Source: Protopterus annectens
Taxonomy: Eukaryota > Chordata > Ceratodontiformes > Protopteridae
Length of the DNA: 64,000 nucleotides
Assembly (NCBI RefSeq): GCF_019279795.1
Contig: NC_056731.1
Location: 865,151,571-865,215,570 of the forward strand
Reading direction: 5' to 3'
Both the position numbers and the translations under genes were made by a program. The notes beneath the pieces are model-generated. The model saw only the letters and a program-made list of their open reading frames with translations. It was not told the DNA's origin and did not search any database. Shown here one piece after another: positions 46,240-59,528 of this stretch (positions are counted from its first letter, which is position 1; the number at the start of each line of letters is the position of its first letter).

Positions 46240-47200
46240 AAAATATTGACAGACAATTGACTTTCAGACTTATCCTTCAGAAAATTCATGTTAATACAAA
46301 ACCTGTTATTCTATCAACTTTCTAAGTCTGTAAGAGCAATATTTAAAAATTGTTCCTATTTTTGGGCCTTTGTCTCACTTTTTTATGTCTTTGTCCAGAT
46401 TTCTTGCTTTAAGAGGTTGAGAGGTATGCCTTTATGTTCTCATGCAAAAAATGTTTTCAGAGGAGTTTTGCATAAGATATCTCCAAGAAAACTGATGGTC
46501 CCTCCTTGGCATCTTAATTTTGTGTTAGAGAAGCAAACACTTGCTCCATATGAACCAGTTAATCTGGCTGACTTAAGCTTCTTAGCATGGCAAACTGTTT
46601 TACTGATTCCTCTCACCTCTGCAAAAAGAGTATCTCAGTTGCAAGCTCTTACAGTGAGTCAACCCTATCTCAGAGACAGGGATTCTTTGAGAACTAATCC
46701 TTATTTTATTCCTAAAGTGGTATCTGAGTTTAGTTTAAACCAAACTATTCATTGCCCCCATTTTCTTTATTGAACCTAAAAATCAGGGAGAAAGGATACT
46801 CCATACTTTGGATGACCACAGACAACTTGGGTACTATCTTGACAGAACAAAATATTTCAGGTCTTTGGATCTGTTGTTGATTTCTTGATAATTAAGAAGA
46901 AGGAACAACTTGTGTCAAAACAGACAATTTTCAAATGGTTGTTTCAGGCTATTACCTTTTGTTATACTCACAACAGTACTATTCCAGGCAGGGTCAAGGC
47001 CCACTCTACCAGCTTCAGCTTCATCCATGGCTTTTTGGAAAGAGTTAGATTCTAGAAGTTTTCTGGAAGCAGCAACTTGGTCCTCTGTATATACTTTTAC
47101 AAGGCTCTACAAGCTTGATTCTTTCTCTAGGTCTAGATCAGGCTTTGCTAGGACCATTCTCCAGGGGATCCTGGACCCTTTTCCCTCCCCTTCCAAATGA
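46240..47200 (+). pseudogene. DIRS tyrosine recombinase remnant
   Basis: The frame 46,288-46,773 contains LADLSFLAWQTVLLIPLTS and AKRVSQLQALTV, with the first catalytic Arg. After a gap, 46,910-47,200 contains LEAATWSSVYTFTRLYKLD, which holds the nucleophilic Tyr. The H-x-x-R region (VKAHSTS near 46,990) is in another frame and its Arg is not preserved, so the enzyme is dead. Confidence 0.82.
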
Positions 47201-47300
47201 AATAATCTAGGGTAATCTTCCCATATAGCTAAGGCTACTACAGCAGTAATCAATATGATGAACAGACAGGATAGCTGTGTAAGTGAACGTATCATAACAG

Positions 47301-50724
<3,424 letters not shown>

Positions 50725-50732
50725 CCTAAAGT

Positions 50733-50989
50733 GGGTCTATGTTAAAACAATGAATGGAATAAATTTCAAATGCCCCGATGAGCGAAAACGCATATGATCG
50801 ATATAGTGAGATCACAGTACAGTGAAGATCAGAAAATTTGCCCTTTCCTCACTGTAGTGCGATCTCGGACTTGGAATATATTTTTAAGGGGGGGGTGCAG
50901 CCCCCCACAATAGCGATATCGATCATATGAGCTTTCACTGATCGGAGCATTCGAAATTTATTCCGCTCGTTGTTTTAACATAGACCCCC
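50733..50989. mobile_element. Non-autonomous TIR element (MITE-like) with 9-bp TSD
   Basis: The left arm starting gggtctatgttaaaacaa and the right arm ending ttgttttaacatagaccc pair over about 75 bases each with some mismatches, e.g. gcatatgatcgatat against atatcgatcatatg. The 9-mer cctaaagtg stands at 50,725-50,733 and 50,990-50,998. The ~257-bp size, long TIRs and 8-9-bp duplication suggest a hAT-like or related non-autonomous element. It has no coding capacity. Confidence 0.85.
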
Positions 50990-51109
50990 CCTAAAGTGAG
51001 GTCACCAAAACCAACATGTGATGTCATGTCACTCCTCAGCCTCCACTGATGAGGAAAAAAAGAAACTTTGGAAAAGCTGATCCATATACAAACTTATAAA
51101 TTTCTAAAG

Positions 51110-51400
51110 ACAAGTGGTATTTTCTCCATATTTCAAGATAGATTCTGGGCTGGCCAAAGCACTTTAACTGCACTTTGGACATCCACTGAGAATACCTTTA
51201 GACAGAAGACCAAGATAAGATCCAAGATGTTGTTCCCCCTAATGGTACTCTAGCTAATTGTTCCAGTGTATTTGCATTGAATTGACAAAGTCCAGGAATC
51301 TCTGTGCCTGTGAACTAGTGGTGGTGTAGGTTTTCCAGTCTATAGTTAGATACTTTAGATTACCTAGGAAAATGGTAAGTAGTCTTGGATTCTAATGTGG
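51110..51400 (-). pseudogene. CR1-like endonuclease fragment
   Basis: The minus strand keeps LKYLTIDWKTYTTTSSQAQR followed by FLDFVNS, comparable with FNYPTINWENYSCTNSLAQR and FLEFINS of the copy at 37-40 kb. It is an old fragment with stops and unclear ends. Confidence 0.55.
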
Positions 51401-51481
51401 TAAGTACATGGAACAGTGGAAAGTTACACGGGAGGAATTCTGAGATTTTTGGATTTCTGTGAAGTGATGGTGACTACATTA

Positions 51482-51645
51482 CTCCCTGCGTTTGTGTGGG
51501 TTTCCTCCAGGTGCTTCCGATTTCTTCCCACATTACAAAGACATGCGTCTGGAGCATTTCTTCCCAGGCCTCCGCTGAAAATTGGCTTAATTCCAAGTCA
51601 GACTTTCCCGGTAAACAAATGTTAAATAAATAAATAAAATATTAT
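51482..51645 (+). mobile_element. SINE-like element with LINE-type tail
   Basis: The core ccctgcgtttgtgtgggttt, then cctccaggtgcttcc and tacaaagacatgcgtctgga, resembles the central region of fish V-SINE or L2-linked repeats as I know them. It ends tttcccggtaaacaaatg followed by (TAAA)n, close to the 3' end of the LINE at 7,890-7,985. No tRNA-derived head could be seen in this copy. Confidence 0.6.
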
Positions 51646-52234
51646 ATGCATACAGAATACCATCTCTACATGGATTACTTTTCTGTGAGTCTTATCATAT
51701 TTCCTTCAACTCCTCAAAGGTAAGCTACCTAGCAAATCCTACCTAACCAACCCAGAATATATTCACACCAATCTTAAAACTGCATAATGTGTACCATACT
51801 GTGAACACCAAGCATGGGCATTAAAAAGCGACTCATGTTTATGCAACCCACCCAATACCTAACATGAACAATCCCTTAGCTCCCGCATAAACAAACTCTT
51901 CTTGCACTCTGAGCCTACAGAAAGGGCAAGTGGTGCTTTCTGACCACTGCATTCCATTACTCCAAAATGTCACTTCCCCTTGATTGAAGAAAAAAAAAAT
52001 TGCATATGTACCTTTAAACCAAAACTGCATCCCAGGAGGCCATACTGTACTCCAAGCAGCCCAGCAAGTGAGACAAATCTTTCTTATGGTCTGACCATAA
52101 AGCCATCTCCTTCTAAATAAAACTGAAAACCTGTACTGAATATTTAGCAACACCAGATAAGTTCACCTTGGGGGTTGTTGTTTTTTTTGTTTGTTGTTTT
52201 ACTTTTCTTGGTCTTGTATTTTATTTTACTACCT
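51646..52234. other. Unassigned DNA, possibly DIRS gag flank
   Basis: No clear gene. The last part before 52,235 is the upstream flank of the gag-like frame that the SINE interrupts. Confidence 0.4.
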
Positions 52235-52252
52235 TATGTTCATGTCATCCAA

Positions 52253-52466
52253 CTGCGGTGTTGGTGCTGCAGTAGCGTTGTCGCCTCACAGTAATACGTT
52301 ATCCTGTTCGATTCTCAGCCAGAGCGTCTTCTGTGTGGAGACATGCTTGAATGGGCATTCCTTCATTGAAGGTTGTGTGTCAGGGCCGGCAAATCTACTG
52401 CCAATCATTAGCGAACCGGAGTTCCGCTGTGGTGACCCCTAACCAGGAAAAGCCGAAAGACACTAC
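52253..52466 (+). mobile_element. tRNA-derived SINE with 18-bp target duplication
   Basis: The perfect 18-mer tatgttcatgtcatccaa flanks it at 52,235-52,252 and 52,467-52,484. The head has a tRNA-like region (gcagtagcgttgtcgcctca, then tgttcgattctcag as B box), the middle tctgtgtggagacatgct, and the tail ttccgctgtggtgacccc and aagccgaaagac, the tail known from fish SINEs. The insertion is within the DIRS gag-like frame. Confidence 0.82.
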
Positions 52467-52668
52467 TATGTTCATGTCATCCAAGAAGGGAATATGTCAG
52501 TGTGGGAGGCAGATTCCCCATAATGATCATCAGGAACAGTATCTTTTTTGTTTAAGTGCTTCCCACAACCATACCTCTTGTAGTATCTGTAAGGCATTTG
52601 TGCCTAAGACACTCAGCTGTTTGTCTTCTTGGCTATTTATCTTGAAAACCAAAGGCTTCAACAGTTAG
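52467..52668 (+). pseudogene. DIRS gag-like zinc motif, first copy
   Basis: The frame from 52,469 reads MFMSSKKGICQCGRQIPHND, then YLFCLSASHNHTSCSICKAF. The spacing CxC...C..C....H....C..C is that of the Cys/His block in DIRS gag proteins. The SINE interrupts it on the N-terminal side. No catalytic role is expected; gag packages RNA. Confidence 0.6.
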
Positions 52669-52904
52669 CACAGGGTACCATGGCAGAATCTACCAAACCT
52701 ACTAAAGTCTGGGCCCTTCCATGCACTGTATGTCAGAAGTATGTCCTATATCCAAAGTGTGAAGTATATAGGTGATGTGCGAGTCGCAGAGTGAGAACTT
52801 CCGAATGCAGAGCTTTGAATTTGGTTTGAAAGCTGCACATCTTGTATTGTTCACTGAGCCTAGAGCAGATAAGTATCCCATTTGGGGACTCTTCCTTTTT
52901 CTGA

Positions 52905-53095
52905 ACATGTTTATCATATGTACATGCCATCCAGAAAGGGGAAATGCGAATATGGGAAGCAGATTTCTCATAAGGGCAGGCATGATGTGTCTTTTTTGTC
53001 AAGGTGTGAAGCACGACCATAAGCACTGTGATACTTTCCAGGCTTTTACTCATCAGACCCTGAGCAGGTGCCTTTCTTCCCTTTCCATCCTCTAA
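52905..53095 (+). pseudogene. DIRS gag-like zinc motif, second copy
   Basis: The frame gives MFIICTCHPERGNANMGSRF, then MMCLFCQGVKHDHKHCDTFQ and AFTHQTLSRCLSSLSIL. It repeats the layout of the first copy at 52,467 with several Cys lost. This suggests two tandem DIRS gag remnants or an internal duplication. Confidence 0.55.
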
Positions 53096-53164
53096 GAAAG
53101 CCAGTAGCTTAAAACTATTTGTTCAAGGGACCAATGCTCCTGAATGCAACCACCCAGACATCCA

Positions 53165-53333
53165 GATGCCTTTGAAAAAGAAATCAAAAAACTTATGACC
53201 ACATACTTCTCCTGTCCAGCCTCTTCTGGATGTTTCTGTGGTGTCAGATGAAGAGACCAAGGAACAATCATTTCCACCACATGCCCCCAGTGTCATGACC
53301 CTGTTGGAGGCCAACACAGGGCTTGCACTTCTC
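53165..53333 (+). repeat. Left ~165-bp direct repeat flanking the R4-like LINE
   Basis: From aaaaaacttatgaccacata to ccaacacagggctt it matches 56,350-56,508 closely, sharing atgcccccagtgtcatgacc and tttctgtggtgtcagatga. It probably derives from DIRS gag-coding DNA. Confidence 0.8.
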
Positions 53334-53439
53334 ATATCCTTTTTTAATTTCTTCAAGTCTTTTGGGTTTCTAATACCATGATGGGAAAGGACCCCACTCC
53401 TAATTCAAAGTATGATTCAAGTTCATGAAATTAGTATTG

Positions 53440-56030
53440 TTTTAATATTTGATGTCAGCCAGAAGGGCTCTCCCCAGCACCTGCAATGTGCCCAGTAATG
53501 GCTCCTTCTGCAGTTCATATGGAGTCACATGTACTGGTAACATGTCTAAGTATGATTGTAAGTTCTTTTTTATAAGACCTGTTGCTCCCACTACTATTGG
53601 AACTGTCTGGGTATCCTTCTTCCACATTGCCCTTGTTTTTGCTTGCAAATCTTAGTATTTTTATGACTTTCTCTCTCTCTCTGTACATAAGACCATCTAG
53701 TCACTGGATGTAGCAATTTCAATGATCAATGCTACTTTTGTCTTCTTTTCATGGACTACTATATCTGGTTTTCTTGCATCTATTTTTTTGAACTGCTGGT
53801 AATGGGTGATTCCATGTGATATAAACTTCATCATTTTCTATAGTGCTTTGTGGCTCATGTTTCCAGTGTTTTTCAGCTACTTCAATATTATAATGTTTTC
53901 ACAATCCACAATGCAACAGTCTTGCCACATTATTATGCCTTTCAGTACACAATCCTTCTGCCTTTAGTATATCATAACCAGCAACAAGGTCTGCGACTGT
54001 TTCCAGTTCTGTTTTACAAAACCTACATTTGTCTGTTTCTCCCACACATGCAATGGACTTTGTAAACCAATATAGTCCACGCTGCCAATATTAGCCTTTC
54101 GTCTTTTGGTTTAAATTCACCTCTCCTTAACCATTCCTGCATTCAATCCTGATCAACATGAGGTTGTTCCAATAGTTTTCTATACTTACAACTATATTTA
54201 TGCATTTTCCACATTTCTTGCCTTCTTATCTGATCCTTCACCTTATATTCTTTTTTTTTTTTTTTTTGGCACATTCAGTTGCTGCTTGATTTTTATCTAC
54301 TTCTGGTTTGATTTCCATTCCCGCTTGATGTCAATATGCTTCTGCTAAACTAAGCTGGGAAGCCATCTTAGGCTTATTCTCCTCATTTTTTAAAACTTTC
54401 ACTATGTTTGGGCATTGTGAGGTCAGCATATATGCATGCAATCCTACAACTTCAGATCTATACATGTATTCAATTTTGAGGAGGCCGTACCTCCTTCAGA
54501 ACAGGGAATATACAGTCTTGGTATACACTGATTTTTAAAAATCATTTGATGAGCATGAAACACCCTTCTTGTTTTCCTGTCCAAACAATCTGTAATACCT
54601 TTTGAGGCCAGTCTGTCACTCCAATACTGTAAGTTAGGACAGCAAGAGCAAGTTGACTTATAGCTTGGACTTTGTTCCTAGATGTCAGCGCTGTTTTCAG
54701 TGTTAATTTGGGTCTTCTAAAATATTCCTTACACAGTTTTATTTGCATTTGTCCATGTCTTGTTGTTGATCCTTCATCAATTCCCAAATATTTATACACT
54801 CCCCCTTGCTCAAGTTCTTTTATATCACATTTCTGTCCCAAACTGATGTTTTCTTGGTGTTGCAGCTTTCTTGCTTTGAAGTTTACTTTTGCACATTTAT
54901 CAAGACCAAATTGACATTCTTACATCATCTGAAAATGTTTTGACCACTTGCAGTTGTGTTTTCAGCTTCTCATCGGATGAACTATACAGTTTTAAATCAT
55001 CCACAAAAAGAAAATGAGACGTCTTTATACTTTGTTGTTTTCTGGGAGCCAAATTGTAGCCATGACGTAATCTGTTAAGTAGACAGCTTAATGGGTTAAG
55101 AGCAAGACAAAAGAGCATCTGTGACAAAGTCACCTTGCAATATCCCCCTTTGAATTGTTATCCCTGGAATAATAAGTTGTCCTTTTATCATGGGTTAACT
55201 GCAAAGTGGTCTGTCACTGTTTCATGGTCGCTGTAATATAATTGATCAGTGTATGGTGTACCTTATACATTTTTAAGCACTTTTTTATCCATGAATGTGG
55301 GATACTGTCAAATGCCTTTTTGTGGTCTATCTGTGTCATGCTTAGATTCTTCCCCTTTTTACAGTTCTCCATTATGACTTTATTTAACAACAAATGATTC
55401 TTTGTTCCGTATGACTTTCTTTTATTACTCTTGTTATATTGCCATAATTGAGTTTTCTTCTAAATGACTATAAATTCTGTCAGCATCAATTCCAGTGTAT
55501 AATTTATATGTTGTCGAAAGGCATGTTATTTGTCTATAGTTTTTAGGATAGTGCGCAGGTTCGCTCATAAGTAGGAGCATTGTTTTTCCCATTGTTAACC
55601 AAGCTGGTCTCTGTTCAGGGTGCGCATATAAATATTTCTTACTCATGGCTAAATCTTCATGTAAAGATGTTAATACTTTCAGACAGAAGCTAGGTATTGC
55701 ATCTGGACCTGGGGTTTTCCAATTAGATGCTTTTCTTAACTTTGTTTCAATCTCTCTGGCAGTTGCTTCATCCCATTTCATATCCTGTACATTTGAAGTT
55801 CTTATTCTTTCTTTTACTCTTCTGTACATTTACTATGTTTGTTATGTTCCACAGGATCTTCACAGATATTTCTCCAAAATGTATCTATTTCTTCTGTTTT
55901 TTGTGGTGTTTCAATTTCTTTTGCCTTGTTTGCCAATTCTCTAGAAAATGTTTTTGGGTCATTAATAAATTGCTTATTTTGTACTTTTCCTTTATATTTA
56001 TCTGCATATCTTCTAAGTTTTTCTTCCTGC
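53440..56030 (-). pseudogene. R4/Rex6-like LINE (restriction-like endonuclease type)
   Basis: The minus strand carries an RT in pieces: 55,829-55,434 with ASNWKTPGPDAIPSFCLK and PKNYRQITCLSTTYKLY; 55,430-55,160 with a GTKNHLLLNKVIMENCKK block and DHKKAFDSIPHSWI; 55,133-54,900 with FLFVDDLKLYSS holding the catalytic VDD; 54,841-54,542 with the VYKYLGIDE block. The C-terminal end at 53,648-53,442 has DTQTVPIVVGATGLIKKNLQ and LLGTLQVLGRALL, a block I associate with R4/Dong/Rex6-type elements whose endonuclease is C-terminal to the RT. The exact clade is uncertain. Several frameshifts and stops occur. Confidence 0.72.
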
Positions 56031-56349
56031 GCTGATACTTTTAGTTAATTTGCAATAGTGCACGATAGATCCTGATCTGTACTGATACTGTGCATTGCTT
56101 TTATCATGTCTATCTTTCTGAGTATTTTTGTTGATCTGTTCCCTCTTCTATGCTCTTCTAACAGTAACACCTTTTGTATTAATTACGTTATAGTTTTCTC
56201 TCTTCAATACTTCCATGATAGCATTTGATTTCTTCCCCTTACTGTCCTGTGTTTTTGTGGTAAGACTTTATCTGTTATTAATTTAGCTGCACAGTAATGT
56301 ATCCTATTTACTTCTTTTATATCACATGAATCTCTATGAACAGTCAGAA

Positions 56350-56517
56350 GTAGTAGAAGAAGCCAAAAAAAATTATGACCACAGATTTCTCTTGTCTAGC
56401 CTCTGCTGGATATTTCTGTGGTGTCAGATGAAAAGACCAAGGAAAATCCACTTTCGCCACATGCCCCCAGTGTCATGACCCTGTTGGAGGTCAACACAGG
56501 GCTGGAAATTTGCATGC
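56350..56517 (+). repeat. Right ~165-bp direct repeat flanking the R4-like LINE
   Basis: Matches 53,165-53,333. Its frame continues into a DIRS gag-like acidic stretch (VSDEKTKENPLSPHAPSVMT). Confidence 0.8.
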
Positions 56518-56749
56518 CCTCTGAGCCTGAGCTGACTTCCACTGAGTTCATGAAGTGGGAACCATGACTGGTAATTTCTGAATGGCCTAGGGGGATTATA
56601 CAGATTCTAGTGAGGGAAGAAATGCCAGGTTCCCTCATAGAAGTAAGGCAGGGTTCAGAAGTCTCAAGGTTTGTCAAGGCAGATGTCCCTGTCAAAAAAA
56701 AAAAAATTGCCATGTTGCACCTTTTGCTAAGACTATAATGATTTTAAAA

Positions 56750-57980
56750 AAGGTCATATTTTTGTATGGACCAATCAAAAATGTGAGTTCCCATTACGTA
56801 ATAAGTCTCAGATTCTTCTGGAAGAAACTAAACAAAATGAAACATCATGTTCAGCTGAATCAACGTTAAACATACAACATCCTCCAGTTATTGCTGATTC
56901 TACTATAGTTTCAGCTCTTGACCCTTTGGATTTTTCCCAGCTGCAGAATTCACCTCTCCCATTCGTTCAACAAAAGAAAAGGAAGAAATCCTTCAGCACA
57001 ACGAGGAAAAAAAACGTTTCAAAGTGCGGTCAAAGACAATCATTAACAAACACAAATAATAAATATGACTTGGTTTTTAACCTATTAAGGTATGACTTGA
57101 ATCAATATCAATTGTCTGTATTGAACAGGGGATTAACGTTCATTCCAGCTTGTACTGTGGACATAGCACACATTCTATCAGAAATTAAATACTTTACTAG
57201 ATGTTTGAACTTGCGTATCAGTTTGATAATGATTCTAGACTGGAAGATCTAGTTTTAAAAAGGAAAAGTACTCATGTTTCACAGTCAAATCCTGTTATAC
57301 AAGCCTTCGAGAGAGCAGTTGAGCATGAAATATATTTGTTATATCAGAATCAAAGTTGTAAATATTCTTTTTGCAATATAAATGAGAACAAATATTGTGC
57401 TATTAAATCTTTAACAGAAAGTGATCAAATTGTCATTAAGCCAGCAGATAAGGAAAAGTGGGTTTCTGGTACTGGATACCAATTATTATATGCTTATGGT
57501 GTATGAGATGCTTAATTCACATGATTATAAGAAAATTACCAGAATTCATAGAAATAATATTATAAACTAAGTCAGTGATACTTTGCATAGAATGTATACA
57601 ATAGGTTATATAAGTTTTACTTTATTTAATTATTTTAATACAAATGCCCCAATAACACCTGTAATTTATGGGATTCCGAAGCTGCAAAAAATATAAAATT
57701 AAACCACCATTAAGACCTTTAGTTTCTGTAAAAGGCTTGCTAACAGAACCTCTTTCTAAATGCACAGATCTAGAGTTAAAGAAATGTTTGCAACGTGCTT
57801 ATACTGTTATTAAAAATTCTTCAGCATTTCTCAAAGCCTTGTATATGTGGATTAAGGATATAGATATAACTTCATGTTATCTTGTGACCATGGATGTCAA
57901 TTCACCTTTTACATACATGCCTAATAAGATAGGAATCAATTATGCTAGATGCTTGCTAAATACATTTGTTTTATTTTAGC
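56750..57980 (+). pseudogene. Penelope-like element PLE-C, N-terminal and early RT
   Basis: Three frames carry the Penelope order: LNRGLTFIPACTVDIAHIL (57,120-57,180), QSNPVIQAFERAVEHEI (57,285-57,330), DQIVIKPADKE (57,424-57,456), RPLVSVKGLLTEPLSKCTDL (57,710-57,780), and YLVTMDVNSPFT (57,877-57,912). It stops near 57,980 in the middle of the RT, so the catalytic half and GIY-YIG are absent. No LTR was seen. Missing 3' sequence is unusual for a retroelement insertion and suggests later deletion. Confidence 0.85.
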
Positions 57981-58312
57981 TTTCGCGTCTCAACATATTT
58001 AGTGCTTAAGTGCTTCCAGTGGATTTTATCTGTTTGCTGTCTTTTAACATCATCATACATGTGTGACACATGAAGGACCCCAGTAAGCATAAGAGCACAT
58101 GACCTGGAGCTGTAGATGATCATTAGACTATATCAGCATGCATACTGATAGGGGCAGAGTAAGCTTCCTTTGCATGTTTTGGGCCCCATGCCTTCATCAC
58201 CTACCTGTACAGCTGTTATTGGCGTCTTCCTGCTGTAGTGGGTCCCCATTCTATGACAGGTGATGGGCTGTGATGACACCATGCTAAGATTCCTCCCACT
58301 ACAGACATTCCC
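57981..58312. other. Unassigned DNA before Harbinger-type end
   Basis: No gene or known repeat was recognised. Confidence 0.5.
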
Positions 58313-58324
58313 CAGGATTCACGA

Positions 58325-58362
58325 AGCCTCCGTGTAAGAGTTATAACTCTTACACGGAGGCT
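58325..58362. repeat. 38-bp perfect palindrome at the element tip
   Basis: agcctccgtgtaagagtta is followed directly by its exact reverse complement, with no loop. The word cttacacgga recurs in the hairpins at 21,560 and 21,684, linking the two ends. Confidence 0.9.
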
Positions 58363-58748
58363 GCAGTTAAACGGAGCGATGTCAGCATGCTTTGCATATT
58401 CATGAGAGCATGCTGAATCACACCTAAGTCTAACACGGTCCGTGTAAGACAGTAGGGGGCATGTCCGTAGGCTGAGCCCTGCAAGCGGACACGCCCCCAG
58501 AAGTGTAAAAGTGCCCAAAGTAAACACCCACAACAGAGTCCACGGAAATGTGAATAAACACAACACAACACATGCCCCCACAGACTATGAACATAAAATA
58601 TATATAAATGAACATGTTATATATTTTTTTAAAATTGTAAAGATGTTTAACCGTGAGTGCGCTCGTTTGCGCGGGCGTGCCCGTAGCGCAGCTACAGTTA
58701 GCAGTCAGTGGGAAAGCATATAAGAACTAAATAAGCAAAATAAGCCAG

Positions 58749-58824
58749 GAAGCAATAGCGTAGTGGTAGAGATATTGGCTGAAGAGCAGGCATTCATGGT
58801 TCGAACACCAATTTTTTTTTTTTT
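58749..58824 (+). other. tRNA-like module with T-run terminator
   Basis: A box TAGCGTAGTGG (58,756-58,766) and B box GGTTCGAACAC (58,798-58,808) are 42 bases apart, close to true tRNA spacing, and a T run (58,812-58,824) follows as a possible pol III terminator. There is no full cloverleaf, so it is a SINE-type or degenerate tRNA rather than a functional tRNA. Confidence 0.6.
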
Positions 58825-59271
58825 TCAAAATAAGCAGGAAACAAGTCCCTGACAAATATGTACACATAAAACCCCAATTTATGTAAAATGTAATGAAATA
58901 GCCCATTTATATTGAAGACATGTGAGGTAACAAAAGAAGAAAAAATGCCAGATGTGCTCATAGCTGAGCTACAGTTTAACAGAGTGAGTGTATGTGCCCG
59001 TAGATGAGCAGTGGTTTAACTGGTGCAAAATGAGTGCCCGTAGCTGAGCAGTGGTTTAACACGCTAAATCTATGTGCCCCTAACTGAGCTGAGCGTAATA
59101 TGCGTGCCGATAGCCAAATGAGGCTTAAAGCAGCATAACCCGTTTGCGCGGAGCTGCGCACCACGCAAACAAGCTAACCGACGGGCAACATTGAGCAAGC
59201 CGTATCAAAACTGCCTTTACACAGACACACCCCTCAGCATGTCTAGACAGTCATGAAAAATAAAAAGCAGT

Positions 59272-59337
59272 GGCCAGGTTCGAACCCAGGATACTATACA
59301 CCATAGTCAAGGTACAGAACCACTAAGCCATGACAGC
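59272..59337 (-). other. tRNA-like module, minus strand
   Basis: On the minus strand the A box TGGCTTAGTGG (59,330-59,320) and B box GGTTCGAACCT (59,286-59,276) are 44 bases apart, exactly as in a tRNA. Homologous modules lie at 172-205 and 62,318-62,390, always in the same place within the Harbinger-like arm. Confidence 0.65.
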
Positions 59338-59465
59338 AGTACCCGGAAATGCAATAATAGCTAATATATAGGAATGAATACAAACTAGAGCATGACAATG
59401 CAGGTTTACTGAAGTTGATACAATTCCAAAATGGCCAATCACAGATATGTGCGGGAAAAACGGAC

Positions 59466-59473
59466 TATATAAG
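59466..59473 (+). promoter_or_regulatory. TATA box of the Myb-like gene
   Basis: tatataag stands 56 bases upstream of the ATG at 59,529, preceded and followed by GC-rich words (cggac, gccccat). It would place the start of transcription near 59,497. Confidence 0.65.
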
Positions 59474-59528
59474 CCCCATAGGCGGGAATACACAGCATAA
59501 ACGATTGTAGAACTGACCTGCAGGCAGA

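Larger units (their letters stand above)
44255..47300 (+). mobile_element. DIRS-type tyrosine-recombinase retrotransposon, decayed
   Basis: DIRS elements encode gag, RT/RNase H and a tyrosine recombinase instead of an integrase. The order here fits: gag end (about 44,255-44,700, with LDTDLVFGLSTVEVI), RT, RNase H and recombinase, all on the plus strand. The left end abuts the L1 ORF1 fragment. The terminal repeats were not identified. Confidence 0.82.

Noticed and set aside
50755-50785. Hammerhead-like core (ccgatgagcgaaaac) in the MITE-like element
   Set aside because: The first core position pair is CC rather than CU, stem II would be only 1-2 bp, and no stem I or III partner is seen nearby.
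58749-58824. Functional tRNA gene
   Set aside because: A and B boxes are present, but acceptor and anticodon stems do not pair; better explained as a tRNA-derived repeat module.
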